From: Pseudomonas fluorescens
GTDB lineage: Bacteria; Pseudomonadota; Gammaproteobacteria; Pseudomonadales; Pseudomonadaceae
NCBI RefSeq assembly: GCF_001623525.1
Contig: NZ_CP015225.1
Location: 6,274,501 to 6,338,500, forward strand
Reading direction: 5' to 3'
Length of the DNA: 64,000 nt
This document shows, in pieces, positions 38,152 through 47,954 of the stretch. Every line of letters starts with the position of its first letter. Positions within the stretch are counted from its first letter, which is position 1. The position numbers and the translations under genes are program-made. The notes beneath the pieces were generated by a model, which saw only the letters and a program-made list of their open reading frames with translations, was not told the DNA's origin and searched no databases.

Positions 38152-39603
38152 TCAGACCATCGGGTCGCCAACATGCAGGATTTTCATCCCGTTGGTGCCG
38201 CCGATGGTGTGGTAGCTGTCGCCTTTGGTCAGGATGACCCAGTCACCGGTCTGCACCACGCCGCGCTTGACCAGTTCATCCACCGCCGCCTGGCTGACTT
38301 CGCCCGGTTGCAGGGCGGCCGGGTCGAACGGCACGGTGTAGACGCCACGGAACATGGCGGCGCGAGCCTGGGTTTCGCGGTGCGGGGAGAATGCGTAGAT
38401 CGGCACCGAGGAACGGATGCGCGACATGATCAACGGCGTGTAGCCACTTTCGGTCAGGGCGATGATCGCTTTCACGCCCGGGAAGTGGTTGGCGGTGTAC
38501 ATCGTCGCCAGGGCGATGCTCTCGTCGCAGCGCTCGAAGGTCTTGCCGATGCGGTGGCTGGAAGTCTTGCTGGTCGGGTGCTTTTCAGCGCCGATGCAGA
38601 TGCGTGCCATGGCCTGCACCGCTTCGAGCGGGTAGAGGCCCGCGGCGCTTTCGGCCGAGAGCATCACGGCGTCGGTGTAGTCCAATACGGCGTTGGCTAC
38701 GTCGGACACTTCGGCACGGGTCGGCATCGGGTTCTGGATCATCGACTCCATCATCTGGGTCGCGACGATCACCGCTTTGTTGTGGCGGCGTGCGTGCAGG
38801 ATGATCTTCTTCTGGATACCCACCAGCTCAGCGTCGCCGATTTCCACGCCCAGGTCGCCACGGGCCACCATCACGGCGTCGGAGGCCTTGATCAGGCCGT
38901 CGAGGGTTTCGTCGTCGGCGACGGCTTCGGCGCGCTCGATCTTGGCCACCAGCCAGGCAGTACCGCCGGCTTCGTCGCGCAGTTGACGGGCGTATTCCAT
39001 GTCGGCGGCGTCACGGGGGAAGGACACGGCCAGGTAATCGACTTCCATCTCTGCGGCCAGCTTGATGTCGGCCTTGTCTTTTTCGGTCAGGGCCGGTGCG
39101 GTCAGGCCACCACCGCGACGGTTGATGCCTTTGTGGTCCGACAGCGGGCCGCCGATGGTCACGACGCAGTTCAGTTCGGTGGCGGTGGCGGTCTCGACGC
39201 GCATCACCACGCGACCGTCGTCGAGCAGCAACTCGTCGCCCACGCCGCAGTCCTTGACCAGGTCCGGGTAGTCGATACCCACCACCTGTTGGTTGCCTTC
39301 GGTCAGCGGATGGCTGGTGGAGAAGGTGAAGGTGTCACCAATCTTCAGCTCGATGCGCTTGTTGGCGAATTTGGCGATACGGATCTTCGGGCCTTGCAGG
39401 TCGCCCAGCAGGGCAACGAAACGGCCGTGCTTGGCGGCGAGGTCGCGCACCAGCTTGGCACGTGCCTTGTGTTCTTCGGGGGTACCGTGGGAAAAGTTCA
39501 GGCGGGCGACGTCCAGGCCAGCCAGAATCAGCTGTTCGAGAACTTCCGGCGAATTACTGGCCGGGCCAAGGGTAGCGACGATTTTGGTGCGACGGACGGA
39601 CAT
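38152..39603 (-). CDS. pyk: Pyruvate kinase
   Basis: 483 residues. It makes pyruvate and ATP from phosphoenolpyruvate and ADP. The barrel starts RRTKIVATLGPAS, with the substrate-binding ARLNFSHG, the Lys in WLVAKIERAEAV, and the family signature around MVARGDLGVEI and VATQMMESM. A C-terminal allosteric domain is complete. AGGAG lies 8 nt before the ATG. It corresponds to the PykA-type enzyme that closes the fumA–sadC neighbourhood in Pseudomonas. Confidence 0.95.
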   Translation of the reverse strand: MSVRRTKIVATLGPASNSPEVLEQLILAGLDVARLNFSHGTPEEHKARAKLVRDLAAKHGRFVALLGDLQGPKIRIAKFANKRIELKIGDTFTFSTSHPLTEGNQQVVGIDYPDLVKDCGVGDELLLDDGRVVMRVETATATELNCVVTIGGPLSDHKGINRRGGGLTAPALTEKDKADIKLAAEMEVDYLAVSFPRDAADMEYARQLRDEAGGTAWLVAKIERAEAVADDETLDGLIKASDAVMVARGDLGVEIGDAELVGIQKKIILHARRHNKAVIVATQMMESMIQNPMPTRAEVSDVANAVLDYTDAVMLSAESAAGLYPLEAVQAMARICIGAEKHPTSKTSSHRIGKTFERCDESIALATMYTANHFPGVKAIIALTESGYTPLIMSRIRSSVPIYAFSPHRETQARAAMFRGVYTVPFDPAALQPGEVSQAAVDELVKRGVVQTGDWVILTKGDSYHTIGGTNGMKILHVGDPMV

Positions 39604-39968
39604 GCAAGACTCCTCAAGTTCAAGCGCCAGCGAAGGCTACTATGCTCTTTGGGTGTAGTCATTGTTCATATGCACTACTTTTTCGTTTGTTTTTCGAAAT
39701 GAACATTCCTGAAAATTTTCACACCTCTTTAAAGCCTGCCACAGGCTCTTGTGGCGAGGGAGCTTGCTCCCGCTGGGTTGCGAAGCGACCCCAAACAAGT
39801 TGAACCCGGGCTGCCTGATACACCGAGGGGCCAGGTTTCAGGGCTGCTGCGCAGCCCAGCGGGAGCAAGCTCCCTCGCCACGGGGTGTGTGCCAGCCATG
39901 GCAAGCGTTTTCAGGCTGAAGATTTTCTCAGCCAGGTCGATACAGAGCTCAAGACAGGAGAACCTCCC
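39604..39968. other. Intergenic region with pyk promoter and REPIN
   Basis: 365 bp without a gene. The AT-rich part at 39640-39720 must carry the pyk promoter; read leftward, TGAACA and CATAGT, 18 bp apart, are a weak candidate pair. The rest is a REPIN and the lipoprotein leader. Confidence 0.45.
39751..39881. repeat. REPIN-type inverted repeat
   Basis: 131 bp with a distinctive central stretch (CCTGATACACCGAGGGGCC) and an inner GGCTGCTGCGCAGCCC palindrome. Confidence 0.9.
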
Positions 39969-40343
39969 ATGCGATTCGTGCTTTTTGTTGCCCTGGCCCT
40001 GAGCGTCACGGGCTGCACCCGTTGGTCGATGAACCATCACATGAACCTGGCCTACAAGGCCTATGACCGCGGTAATTGCGAGCAGGTCATGCTCGAACTG
40101 TCCCAGGTCGACCGCGCCAGCCGTGCCCGCCGCTACATGCAGCCGGAAGTCTCGATGCTGCGCGGCCAGTGCCTGGAACGGCAGAAGCTGTTTGTCGATG
40201 CGGCGCAGACCTACCAGTTCATCATCACGCAATACCCTAACAGTGAATACGCCTTCCGCGCCCGCGCCCGGCTCGAGACCTTGCAGAGCCTGGGCCATTA
40301 CCCGACCCGCAGCGCGTCGGCGATCCGCCCGACGGCGTCCTGA
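39969..40343 (+). CDS. TPR-like lipoprotein
   Basis: 124 residues from the ATG 8 nt after CAGGAG; the frame open from 39885 includes the leader. A lipoprotein signal peptide ends in the lipobox LSVTGC (Cys near residue 16). The residue after Cys is Thr, so the outer membrane is likely. The rest is helical, with a TPR-like pattern (NLAYKAYDRGNCEQVMLEL, AAQTYQFIITQYPNSEYAFR). Such small TPR lipoproteins often assist envelope assembly complexes; no partner is evident here. Confidence 0.85.
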   Translation: MRFVLFVALALSVTGCTRWSMNHHMNLAYKAYDRGNCEQVMLELSQVDRASRARRYMQPEVSMLRGQCLERQKLFVDAAQTYQFIITQYPNSEYAFRARARLETLQSLGHYPTRSASAIRPTAS

Positions 40344-40452
40344 CAGGCTCATCAAGCCATGGGCCGGGGGCGATCCCTGGCCACAAGCCACCGGGTGTTT
40401 TTGTTTATGAAAGGTGTGCGCACGGACTGGCTGCCACACGACCATGAGCTAT

Positions 40453-40487
40453 ATTTGTACAAATCGTCATTAGAGCTAAATCTCTAA
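40453..40487. promoter_or_regulatory. Two adjacent palindromes upstream of the PilZ gene
   Basis: ATTTGTACAAAT (40453-40464) is a perfect 12-bp palindrome, and TTAGAG-CTAAAT-CTCTAA (40470-40487) is a perfect 6-bp inverted repeat with 6-bp spacer. They lie about 150-180 bp before the PilZ start in an AT-rich island and look like operator sites. Confidence 0.5.
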
Positions 40488-40633
40488 CTTCAAGCGGCAC
40501 CTGTGACCGGCAGCACTAGGCTTGAACGCTTGCGAGCGTCTGGCACCGGGATCGGGGAGAGCGAGCTGGCGTGTGCTCGTTCCGAAGTATTAGGTTGCCC
40601 CGATTCGGGGTCGTTCAAAAAGCGATACAGGAC

Positions 40634-40993
40634 ATGTACAAAAAACGGCGCATCGAACGGCAGCAGCTGCCGTATTTCCTGAGAGTGTTTAATGGCGTCA
40701 ACGGCAAGCCCATCGGTTTTTTGGGCAACGTTTCTGCAGATGGCCTGATGCTGATCAGCCATTTACCGTTGATGGTCGGTGCGGACTTTGACTTGCACCT
40801 GAAAATCCCTTCCGACGAGGGACCGCAGCAGAACATTGTGCTCAGAGCCAATTGCCTGTGGTGCCGCGAAGACGTGACGCCGCAGCATTTCGACGCCGGT
40901 TTCAGCCTGCAATGGGCGCCGCCGGAGTACGGGCAACTGATCAGCGCATTGCAACAATATTTCAGTTTTTATCCGTTGCCGGAATCGGCCTGA
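40634..40993 (+). CDS. PilZ-domain protein, probable c-di-GMP receptor
   Basis: 119 residues, a single PilZ domain. The c-di-GMP motif is recognisable: RRIER (RxxxR, near residue 6) and NVSADGLML (D/N-x-S-x-x-G, near 33). The ATG at 40634 gives the usual short N-terminus (MYKKRRIERQQLP), but its ribosome site is poor. A GTG at 40571 with GGGGAGA upstream would add 21 residues. It may read the c-di-GMP made by SadC or by the locus at 3-9 kb. Confidence 0.8.
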   Translation: MYKKRRIERQQLPYFLRVFNGVNGKPIGFLGNVSADGLMLISHLPLMVGADFDLHLKIPSDEGPQQNIVLRANCLWCREDVTPQHFDAGFSLQWAPPEYGQLISALQQYFSFYPLPESA

Positions 40994-41024
40994 GCCCCGG
41001 TCACTTTTGTTGGCGCAACACTTT

Positions 41025-41050
41025 GTGGGAGCGAGCAAGCTCGCTCCCAC
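41025..41050. repeat. Short REP palindrome
   Basis: GTGGGAGCGAG…CTCGCTCCCAC, same family as 21701-21726, 31 bp after the PilZ stop and 20 bp from the convergent DUF6124 gene; a likely shared 3' hairpin. Confidence 0.85.
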
Positions 41051-41070
41051 AGGTTTCTCATACACCTCTT

Positions 41071-41439
41071 CTAGCGCTGAACCTTCGCCTCGTTATCCAG
41101 CATCTTCTCCAGCAACAACACCCCCATCTCGCCCATTTGGTGAATCGCCAGGGCCAGGTTGCGCGGGGCGCCTTCCAGGTCTTCCGATAAATCCAGGATC
41201 AGCGTGCTCACCGAACAGAAGGTTTCGTAGGTGTGCGCGAGCATGCCATCGGGGTCGGCGTCGGGGGCGACGATGAAGTAGTCCGGTTGTTTGCCAGGCT
41301 TCTTGTCAGGTTGGCCGTGGTTGGGCTTGAGGTAATAGTCGAGGGCTCTTTGGGCGGCTTCGTCGAGCTTTTCGGGGTCGAGGGTTTCGTGGGGGGAGAG
41401 CGGGTCGGTATGGGGCGGATTGGGGGTTGGTTTGATCAT
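41071..41439 (-). CDS. DUF6124 (formerly DUF3077) family protein
   Basis: 122 residues. The start MIKPTPNPP and the block KLDEAAQRALDYYL are those of a family found in many copies in Pseudomonas genomes (known from memory). The function is not known. The N-terminal third is Pro-rich and disordered; the C-terminal part (about 65-120) is a helical bundle (CSVSTLILDLSEDLEGAPRNLALAIHQM) similar to two-helix regulators. The gene has a 340-bp leader with an unusual inverted-repeat structure. Confidence 0.8.
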   Translation of the reverse strand: MIKPTPNPPHTDPLSPHETLDPEKLDEAAQRALDYYLKPNHGQPDKKPGKQPDYFIVAPDADPDGMLAHTYETFCSVSTLILDLSEDLEGAPRNLALAIHQMGEMGVLLLEKMLDNEAKVQR

Positions 41440-41780
41440 ATTCGTTTTTCCATGATTGGTGCTGCCACCCGGTTCGCGACTAAACGAGGGGTGGCGGCTG
41501 GACGCAGGTTAGTCGACCGGTGGAAAAACGAAGCCCGGCGCGCCCGAGGGCGCCCTGCGCACAGCCACCATCAAGTGCGGGGATAGGGGAACCCGACTGG
41601 ATGACGCTTGTGCACACCGTTTTTACCACCGGGCGACTAAACCCGATCGCTGGATATCAGCGACGCGAATCAAGTTACGGGGCAAGGCCAAGGCACACAA
41701 GCCGGCGGATTCTGGCGGATCTGTAGTCCGTTGCGCAAGGCGCTGTAGTCAGCTGGAGCTTTGCTGGCTCGCTGTAGGAC
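41440..41780. other. Structured leader/intergenic element upstream of the DUF6124 gene
   Basis: 341 bp without a gene. GGTTAGTCGACCGGTGG plus AAAAAC (41507-41529) is the near-perfect reverse complement of GTTTTTACCACCGGGCGAC plus TAAACC (41619-41643), so a 23-bp long-range stem encloses about 90 nt. GCGACTAAAC occurs twice in direct orientation (41475-41484 and 41633-41642), and GCCACCC/GGGTGGC form a further hairpin at 41464-41496. It is either a repeat element or a structured RNA leader. Confidence 0.6.
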
Positions 41781-43112
41781 CTATGCGGTCCCCGCCTTTT
41801 TCCATGCAAGATATTGCGTCACCAATTGCGCCCCCAACTCACTGGGGCGCGCATCCAGGGTCGGGATGCCATGGGCGCTCAGTTGCTGATGCAGTTCGGC
41901 CCGGGCATTCAAGTAGTCCACCGTTCCGCAATAGGCCAAGGCTTCAGGCAAGGTTTGCACCGGCGCCTGGCGCAACCGGTCGAGGGCTTCTTCCCGCAGG
42001 CTGGCCACCAGTACTCGATGCTGTTGGCCCAACCGTTTCACGGCGGCGAGCAGATCGGCGTCGTCCTCATCCCGCAAGTTGGTCACCAGCACCACCAGGG
42101 CCCGGCGTTTTTGCCGGGCCAGCAGTTGGGTGACGGCTGCCTGGTAGTCGGCGGGGCGTTGGCTGCTGTCGAGGTCGTACACGGTGTTGAGCAAGACGTT
42201 GAGCTGGCCCGGGCCTTTGACCGGGGCGAGGTAGCGGGGCTGATCACTGGCGAACGTGTTCAGGCCCACGGCATCGCCCTGGCGCAGCGCGGTGTAGCTG
42301 AGCAGCAGGCAGGCGTTGAGGGCGTGGTCGAAGTGCGACAGCTCGCCGTCCTGGCTGCGCATGCGCCGGCCGCAGTCGAGCATGAAGATGATCTGTTGGT
42401 CGCGCTCGTCTTCGTATTCCCGGGCAATCGGCGTGCGATGGCGGGCCGTAGCCTTCCAGTCGATCTGGCGCAGGCTGTCGCCCTCGCGAAATTCGCGCAG
42501 TTGATGAAATTCCTGGCCCTGGCCGCGCCGTTGCCGCTGACGGATGCCGAGTTGGCTGAGCCAGTTGTCCACCGCCAGCAGTTGACCGTCGTAGAGCCTG
42601 GCGAAGTCCGGATAGACCCGCGTCTCATCGACCGCATCCAGCAGGCGCTTGTCGGTCCACAGGCCCAATGGGCTCGGCAGGTTGATTTCGCAATGTTCGA
42701 AGACGAAGTGCCCGCGCTCGAGCGGGCGCAGGCGGTAGCCAACCTGGCTGTGTTGGCCGGGTTGCAGCTCGACGGACAGGGGCAGGTTTTCGAAATCCAG
42801 GCCGTCGGGTACGTGATCGAAGACCTGCGCCTCCAGCGGTTGGGCAAAGTCATGGCTGATGTCCAAGCGGATTTCACCCCAGCGACCCAGGGCCAGGCTG
42901 CCGGGCATCTGCCGTTGTACCCGCGGCGAGGGCAGGCGCCTGACGCGCACCGCGTCGAGCAGCGCCAGGGCCAGCAAGGCCAGCAGCAGCCCCCAGTTGA
43001 TCGACAGCAGCGCCGATGGCACCGTCACGCCGAGTGCTCGCAGCGCGCCCAGCACAATGCCGAGGGCCAGCAGAAGCGCGAGCCAGATCAAGAGCAGGCG
43101 CGAGGGTTTCAT
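41781..43112 (-). CDS. DUF58 domain protein (vWA-like partner of MoxR)
   Basis: 443 residues. Two N-terminal membrane segments (about 6-48) are followed by a beta-rich part and the DUF58/vWA-like domain (about 200-400). The family block REFREGDSLRQIDWKATARH is present. The metal site that reads D-x-S-x-S in real vWA domains is LDCGRRM here, so metal binding is doubtful. DUF58 proteins act with MoxR AAA+ ATPases as a chaperone-like pair. It is the last gene of the operon, 175 bp after moxR with a REPIN between. Confidence 0.88.
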   Translation of the reverse strand: MKPSRLLLIWLALLLALGIVLGALRALGVTVPSALLSINWGLLLALLALALLDAVRVRRLPSPRVQRQMPGSLALGRWGEIRLDISHDFAQPLEAQVFDHVPDGLDFENLPLSVELQPGQHSQVGYRLRPLERGHFVFEHCEINLPSPLGLWTDKRLLDAVDETRVYPDFARLYDGQLLAVDNWLSQLGIRQRQRRGQGQEFHQLREFREGDSLRQIDWKATARHRTPIAREYEDERDQQIIFMLDCGRRMRSQDGELSHFDHALNACLLLSYTALRQGDAVGLNTFASDQPRYLAPVKGPGQLNVLLNTVYDLDSSQRPADYQAAVTQLLARQKRRALVVLVTNLRDEDDADLLAAVKRLGQQHRVLVASLREEALDRLRQAPVQTLPEALAYCGTVDYLNARAELHQQLSAHGIPTLDARPSELGAQLVTQYLAWKKAGTA

Positions 43113-43150
43113 GGGTGCATTCCCGTTGGAGACATGCAGAGCGCGCTTTT

Positions 43151-43258
43151 GTGGCGAGGGGATTTATCCCCGCTGGGCTGCGAAGCGGCCCCCTGGTTTT
43201 GTCTGACACACTGCAAGGGGCCGCTGCGCGCCCCAGCGGGGATAAATCCCCTCGCCAC
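43151..43258. repeat. REPIN-type inverted repeat, variant arms, inside an operon
   Basis: 108 bp. The arms read GGGGATTTATCCCCGCTGG instead of the common GGGAGCTTGCTCCC, with the same GTGGCGAG ends and a spacer like 26554-26660. It separates the MoxR and DUF58 genes. Confidence 0.9.
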
Positions 43259-43287
43259 AATGAGTTTCTCCATCATGAAATGCGTAT

Positions 43288-44288
<1,001 letters not shown>

Positions 44289-44292
<4 letters not shown>

Positions 44293-45452
44293 AAGGCATT
44301 CCTGAGAGTTTGCAAATGGGCGACCTGGCGGCAGAACTCAGCGTTCGACATCCGCTGTTTCGGCCGGGGGCTCAAGGCCTGGCTGATGGCTCGCGTGGGC
44401 TGGCGGGTCAGGCGGGCGAGTACCTGCCATTGTTCGGCGACGGCCAGTTGTTCGAAGCCTGGGTGAAGATGACGTGCCCGGCGCAGCACGTCTTGTTGCA
44501 AGGCATGCAACAGGTACTCCTGGCCGTTGTGGCGCAGGTGGAAACCGGCGCCGGCCTGCACATGCTCTTCCAACTGACGCCGCGCCTTGGGCGCCGGTTG
44601 TTGCAGTGGGCCATGGCGTACCGCCGAGCGCCAGAGCCATAGCGCAACCAGAGCCAGCAGGGCCACCAGTGCCTGGGGGAAATAGCGCAGCAGCAAGGTC
44701 AGCAGGTCGTCGTGGTCGGTGTTGAACAGCAGGGTGACGTCCGTGTCGGCGCTCAAATACCAGAGCAGCCAGGCGTTGTCGTATTGGTCGATGGCATCGT
44801 TCTTCCACAGCTCGGCGTCGGTGATCACGGTGATTGAGCCCAGGCCGAGGTTCAACTGCATCATGTGGGTCGACAGTGCGCTGTTGGCCCAGGCCTGGGC
44901 CAGGTTGTGCGGGTCTTCGAGGTGGAAATCGGTGTCGAAGCCGATATACGCCGGCGCCTCTTCATCTTCCAGGTAGAGCTTGGTCAGTTCCGGGTAACGG
45001 TCCTTGATCAGTTCGGGCGCGGGCTCCTTGAGGTCTTCGCTCAGGAGTTGACGCAGGCGCACGCGATCGAGCAGCAGGTCGCCGCTGCTGCCGGTGTTGT
45101 TGTCCCACAAGGCTTCGGCAACGAAGAGCAAGCGCCCGCCGGCCCGAGTCCAGTTCATCAACTGTTCGACTTCCCGTGGCGTCATGTGGGTTCGCTCGCC
45201 CAGCAACAGCAGGCTGTGCTGGCGAGGTTCCAGGCTGGGCAGCACCTCCAGGCTGTTGGCGTGCTCGACGTTGATCCCCCGTTGGCGCAGGAAAAGTTCG
45301 GCGGCCAGGTAAGGATTGGCCTGGGCTTCAGGGGAGGGGCCGTGTTCGACGACCTCTTCATAGGGTTCGGCCTTGGTGTAGAGGTAGAGGCCGAATGCGC
45401 ACACCAGCGCGGCCAGCACGGCGCCGATCAGCCACCCTGCGTGCCGGCTCAT
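44289..45452 (-). CDS. DUF4350 domain protein
   Basis: 387 residues. An N-terminal membrane segment (about 6-26), a soluble domain facing the periplasm (about 30-255, with the SLLLLGERTHMT-type beta strands of DUF4350), a second membrane segment (LVALLALVALWLW) and a cytoplasmic tail. The family accompanies MoxR clusters; the soluble part resembles glutamine-amidotransferase-like folds without an obvious catalytic cysteine. It overlaps both neighbours by 4 bp. Confidence 0.83.
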
Positions 45453-46993
45453 CGAGAGGCTCCCGGACCGAACAGCTCGCGCCAGCCGTCACACAATTCC
45501 TGTTGCAGGTGTGTCGGCGGTGGACGATGCCCATAGGCAATGTTCTGCCAATGCAGGGTCAGGTTTTTGCTGAAGCCCAGCAGGTTGTCCTGCTTGAGTT
45601 GTTCGACGCGTTCCAGCACCTGGCCTTCGGTGTCGGCCGGTTTCAAGGGGATCTTGAAGTCATGATGCAACCGACTGAGCAGCGCCCGGTACAGCAGGCC
45701 CAGGGCTTCACGGGGTTGCGTGGCCCACAGTTGTTCGACGCGGGTGGCCACATCGGCGGGCAGGCTCTCTTCGCGAATATCCAGGCCGAACATGCGCGCC
45801 GGTACGGCTCGTTCCACCGGCAGGCGCTGCGTCGGTCGGCGATTGGCCAGGGCCTTGAGTCTTTCACGGTAGCGCCAGGCCAGCCAGGCGATCGCTGCCA
45901 TCAGGCAGGCCCACAGCACCACCTGGATCAGTGCGGCGGCGATGTCGAAACGTTGGCTGCCGAGCCATTTGAACAGGTCCTTGAGCCAGCTCGGTTTGGC
46001 CTCGGTCTCGGCCTCGGGGGATTCGGCAGTTTCTTCGCCGAAACGATAACGGATAACGGTCTCGGGGGTCTTGAACGGCGGGGCGTCGAGGATTGCCTTG
46101 ATACCGTCCCGGGAGGCTTCGCTGGTGAGGGGCTGGTTGAGCAGCCGCGGGCTATCGGGGGCGTCGCTGTCTTCGGCGGCAAACGCCGGGGGCGTCGGCG
46201 GCAGCAGCATGAGCGCCAGCAGCATCAACACCGGGGCCACGCCGCTCAGGCGCTGACGCAGGCGTCGGAACACCAGTTCGATGTCCCACGCTTCGAGGAT
46301 GGTGCGCCGGTTCAGGTAGAGGCTGAAGCCGCAGGCGACATACACCGGCTCCCACAAGATCAGCAGCAGCGGGTAGAGGAAGTTGACCAGGTGTTCGAAC
46401 CACAACCAGTCGTGCTCGGCCGCTGACACCAGCGTCTCCCAATCCCATTGCAGTTCGACTTGTTGTGGCACGAACAGGTAGAACAGGGCCATCAGGCCGA
46501 ACCACAAGGCGGTTTCCAGGTGCACGCCGATGATGGTCAACCATTGCGCCGCGCCGCGGTTGCGTTGCATCAAAACCCGCAAGCGTTGCGTCCGCGCCTC
46601 ACCGCTAAGCCCCTCCAGTTGCACCACCGGCATCAGGAAGCTGCGGCTCAGGCTCAGCCGGCGCCAGGTCAGGCTGGCCAGCAACTGCGGCTTGAGCAGC
46701 GCCGGCCACTGGCGCAACGCCTGGCGCAAGGTGGGGGTTTCACCAAACAGTGCCTTGGACAGAATGTACAGCGGCAGCCGGTCGAAGGCCGGCTTCAACC
46801 ACCAGAACAGCATCACCACCAGCGACGGTGAATCCCACAGCAGCAGGGTCAGCAACAGATACACCGGCAACGTGATGATCGCCCAACTGGTCATCAGCAG
46901 GCGTCGATGCTGCTGGCTCATCAACACCCCCAGGTCCATGGCTTCCCAGGTGGAGCGTGGGCGGATGACGACGGTGGCGTCACTCAGGCGCAT
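45449..46993 (-). CDS. DUF4129 domain membrane protein
   Basis: 514 residues from ATG 46993 (MRLSDATVV); an ATG at 47011 would add 6 residues. Several membrane segments lie in the first 290 residues and one more near 365. The C-terminal DUF4129 domain (about 425-505; ATQPREALGLLYRALLSRLH) is thought to face the cytoplasm. The start lies within the end of the SpoIIM-family gene (14-bp overlap). The function is unknown; it always keeps company with MoxR/DUF58 in this kind of cluster. Confidence 0.84.
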   Translation of the reverse strand: MRLSDATVVIRPRSTWEAMDLGVLMSQQHRRLLMTSWAIITLPVYLLLTLLLWDSPSLVVMLFWWLKPAFDRLPLYILSKALFGETPTLRQALRQWPALLKPQLLASLTWRRLSLSRSFLMPVVQLEGLSGEARTQRLRVLMQRNRGAAQWLTIIGVHLETALWFGLMALFYLFVPQQVELQWDWETLVSAAEHDWLWFEHLVNFLYPLLLILWEPVYVACGFSLYLNRRTILEAWDIELVFRRLRQRLSGVAPVLMLLALMLLPPTPPAFAAEDSDAPDSPRLLNQPLTSEASRDGIKAILDAPPFKTPETVIRYRFGEETAESPEAETEAKPSWLKDLFKWLGSQRFDIAAALIQVVLWACLMAAIAWLAWRYRERLKALANRRPTQRLPVERAVPARMFGLDIREESLPADVATRVEQLWATQPREALGLLYRALLSRLHHDFKIPLKPADTEGQVLERVEQLKQDNLLGFSKNLTLHWQNIAYGHRPPPTHLQQELCDGWRELFGPGASR

Positions 46994-47954
46994 GGCGGAC
47001 CCGTCCGGCAAGCGACAGATAGCTGATGACCAACAGCCACAACAAGGCGCCCACCGTGTATTTGGTGGCGGGCGTCACGGCGCTGGAAGACCAGTAGGCC
47101 TCGATGAACGCGGCAATGAGCAGGAACAGCATCACACCGCCGATCATCAGTACGCTTTTGCCCGCCGCGAGCCGCAAGGCCTCGCCTCGGCTCAGGCGTC
47201 CCGGCGCAATCAGAGCCCAGCCCAGTTGCAGGCCTGCGGCCCCGGCCAGGGCGATGGCAGTGAGTTCGAAGGCGCCGTGGCCAATCACGAACGACCAGAA
47301 CGTTCCCCCGGAGCCGATCTGGGTCAGGTGCCCAGCCACCGCGCCAATGGTCAGGCCATTGAAAAACAGGAAGAACGCGCTCCCCAGGCCAAACATCAAG
47401 CCACTGGCAAAGGTCTGAAAGGCAATGCCGATGTTGTGCATGATGTAGTAACCGAACATGACCCAGTCCTCGCTGGCGGCGCGCTCGACCGAACGCCCCA
47501 GGTGCCCGGACGCGGGGTCATACATGCTGCGGATCTGGCTGATTTCGTCGGCGCCGAGCACGCTGTAGACCAGTTCCGGGAACAGATAGACCAGCAGCCC
47601 GATACCCACCAGGCTGCCCAGGAACATCAGGCTGGCGGCCAGCACGAATCGCCATTGTTCACGCACCAGTCGGGGAAAACCGGCCAGGATAAACGCCGAG
47701 AGACCGGTCGATGGCCGGCTGCGATCCCGGTACAGTTGCTGGTGACCGCGCAGCGCGAGTTGTTGCAGTGTGTCGACCAGCAAGCTGCTGTAGCCCCGGG
47801 CCTGGGCCAATGCCAGGTGGTGGCAAAGCCGTCGGTAGGTGGCGGGAAAGTCGCTGCTCTGGGGCACGCTGCGGCTGCGCTCCAGTTGGTCGAGTTGCCG
47901 GGCCAGGTGCTCCCATTCCCCTTGGTGACGGCTTTCGAACAGGCTTTGCTTCAT
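46980..47954 (-). CDS. SpoIIM-family membrane protein
   Basis: 324 residues. A cytoplasmic N-terminal part (about 1-95, helical) and five to six membrane segments form the stage II sporulation protein M fold; MFGLGSAFFLFFNGLTIGAVAGHLTQIG and GHGAFELTAIALAGAAGL are its best blocks. In bacilli SpoIIM works with a peptidoglycan hydrolase, but this organism does not sporulate, so another envelope task is likely. Overlaps the RDD gene by 4 bp. Confidence 0.86.
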   Translation of the reverse strand: MKQSLFESRHQGEWEHLARQLDQLERSRSVPQSSDFPATYRRLCHHLALAQARGYSSLLVDTLQQLALRGHQQLYRDRSRPSTGLSAFILAGFPRLVREQWRFVLAASLMFLGSLVGIGLLVYLFPELVYSVLGADEISQIRSMYDPASGHLGRSVERAASEDWVMFGYYIMHNIGIAFQTFASGLMFGLGSAFFLFFNGLTIGAVAGHLTQIGSGGTFWSFVIGHGAFELTAIALAGAAGLQLGWALIAPGRLSRGEALRLAAGKSVLMIGGVMLFLLIAAFIEAYWSSSAVTPATKYTVGALLWLLVISYLSLAGRVRHAPE

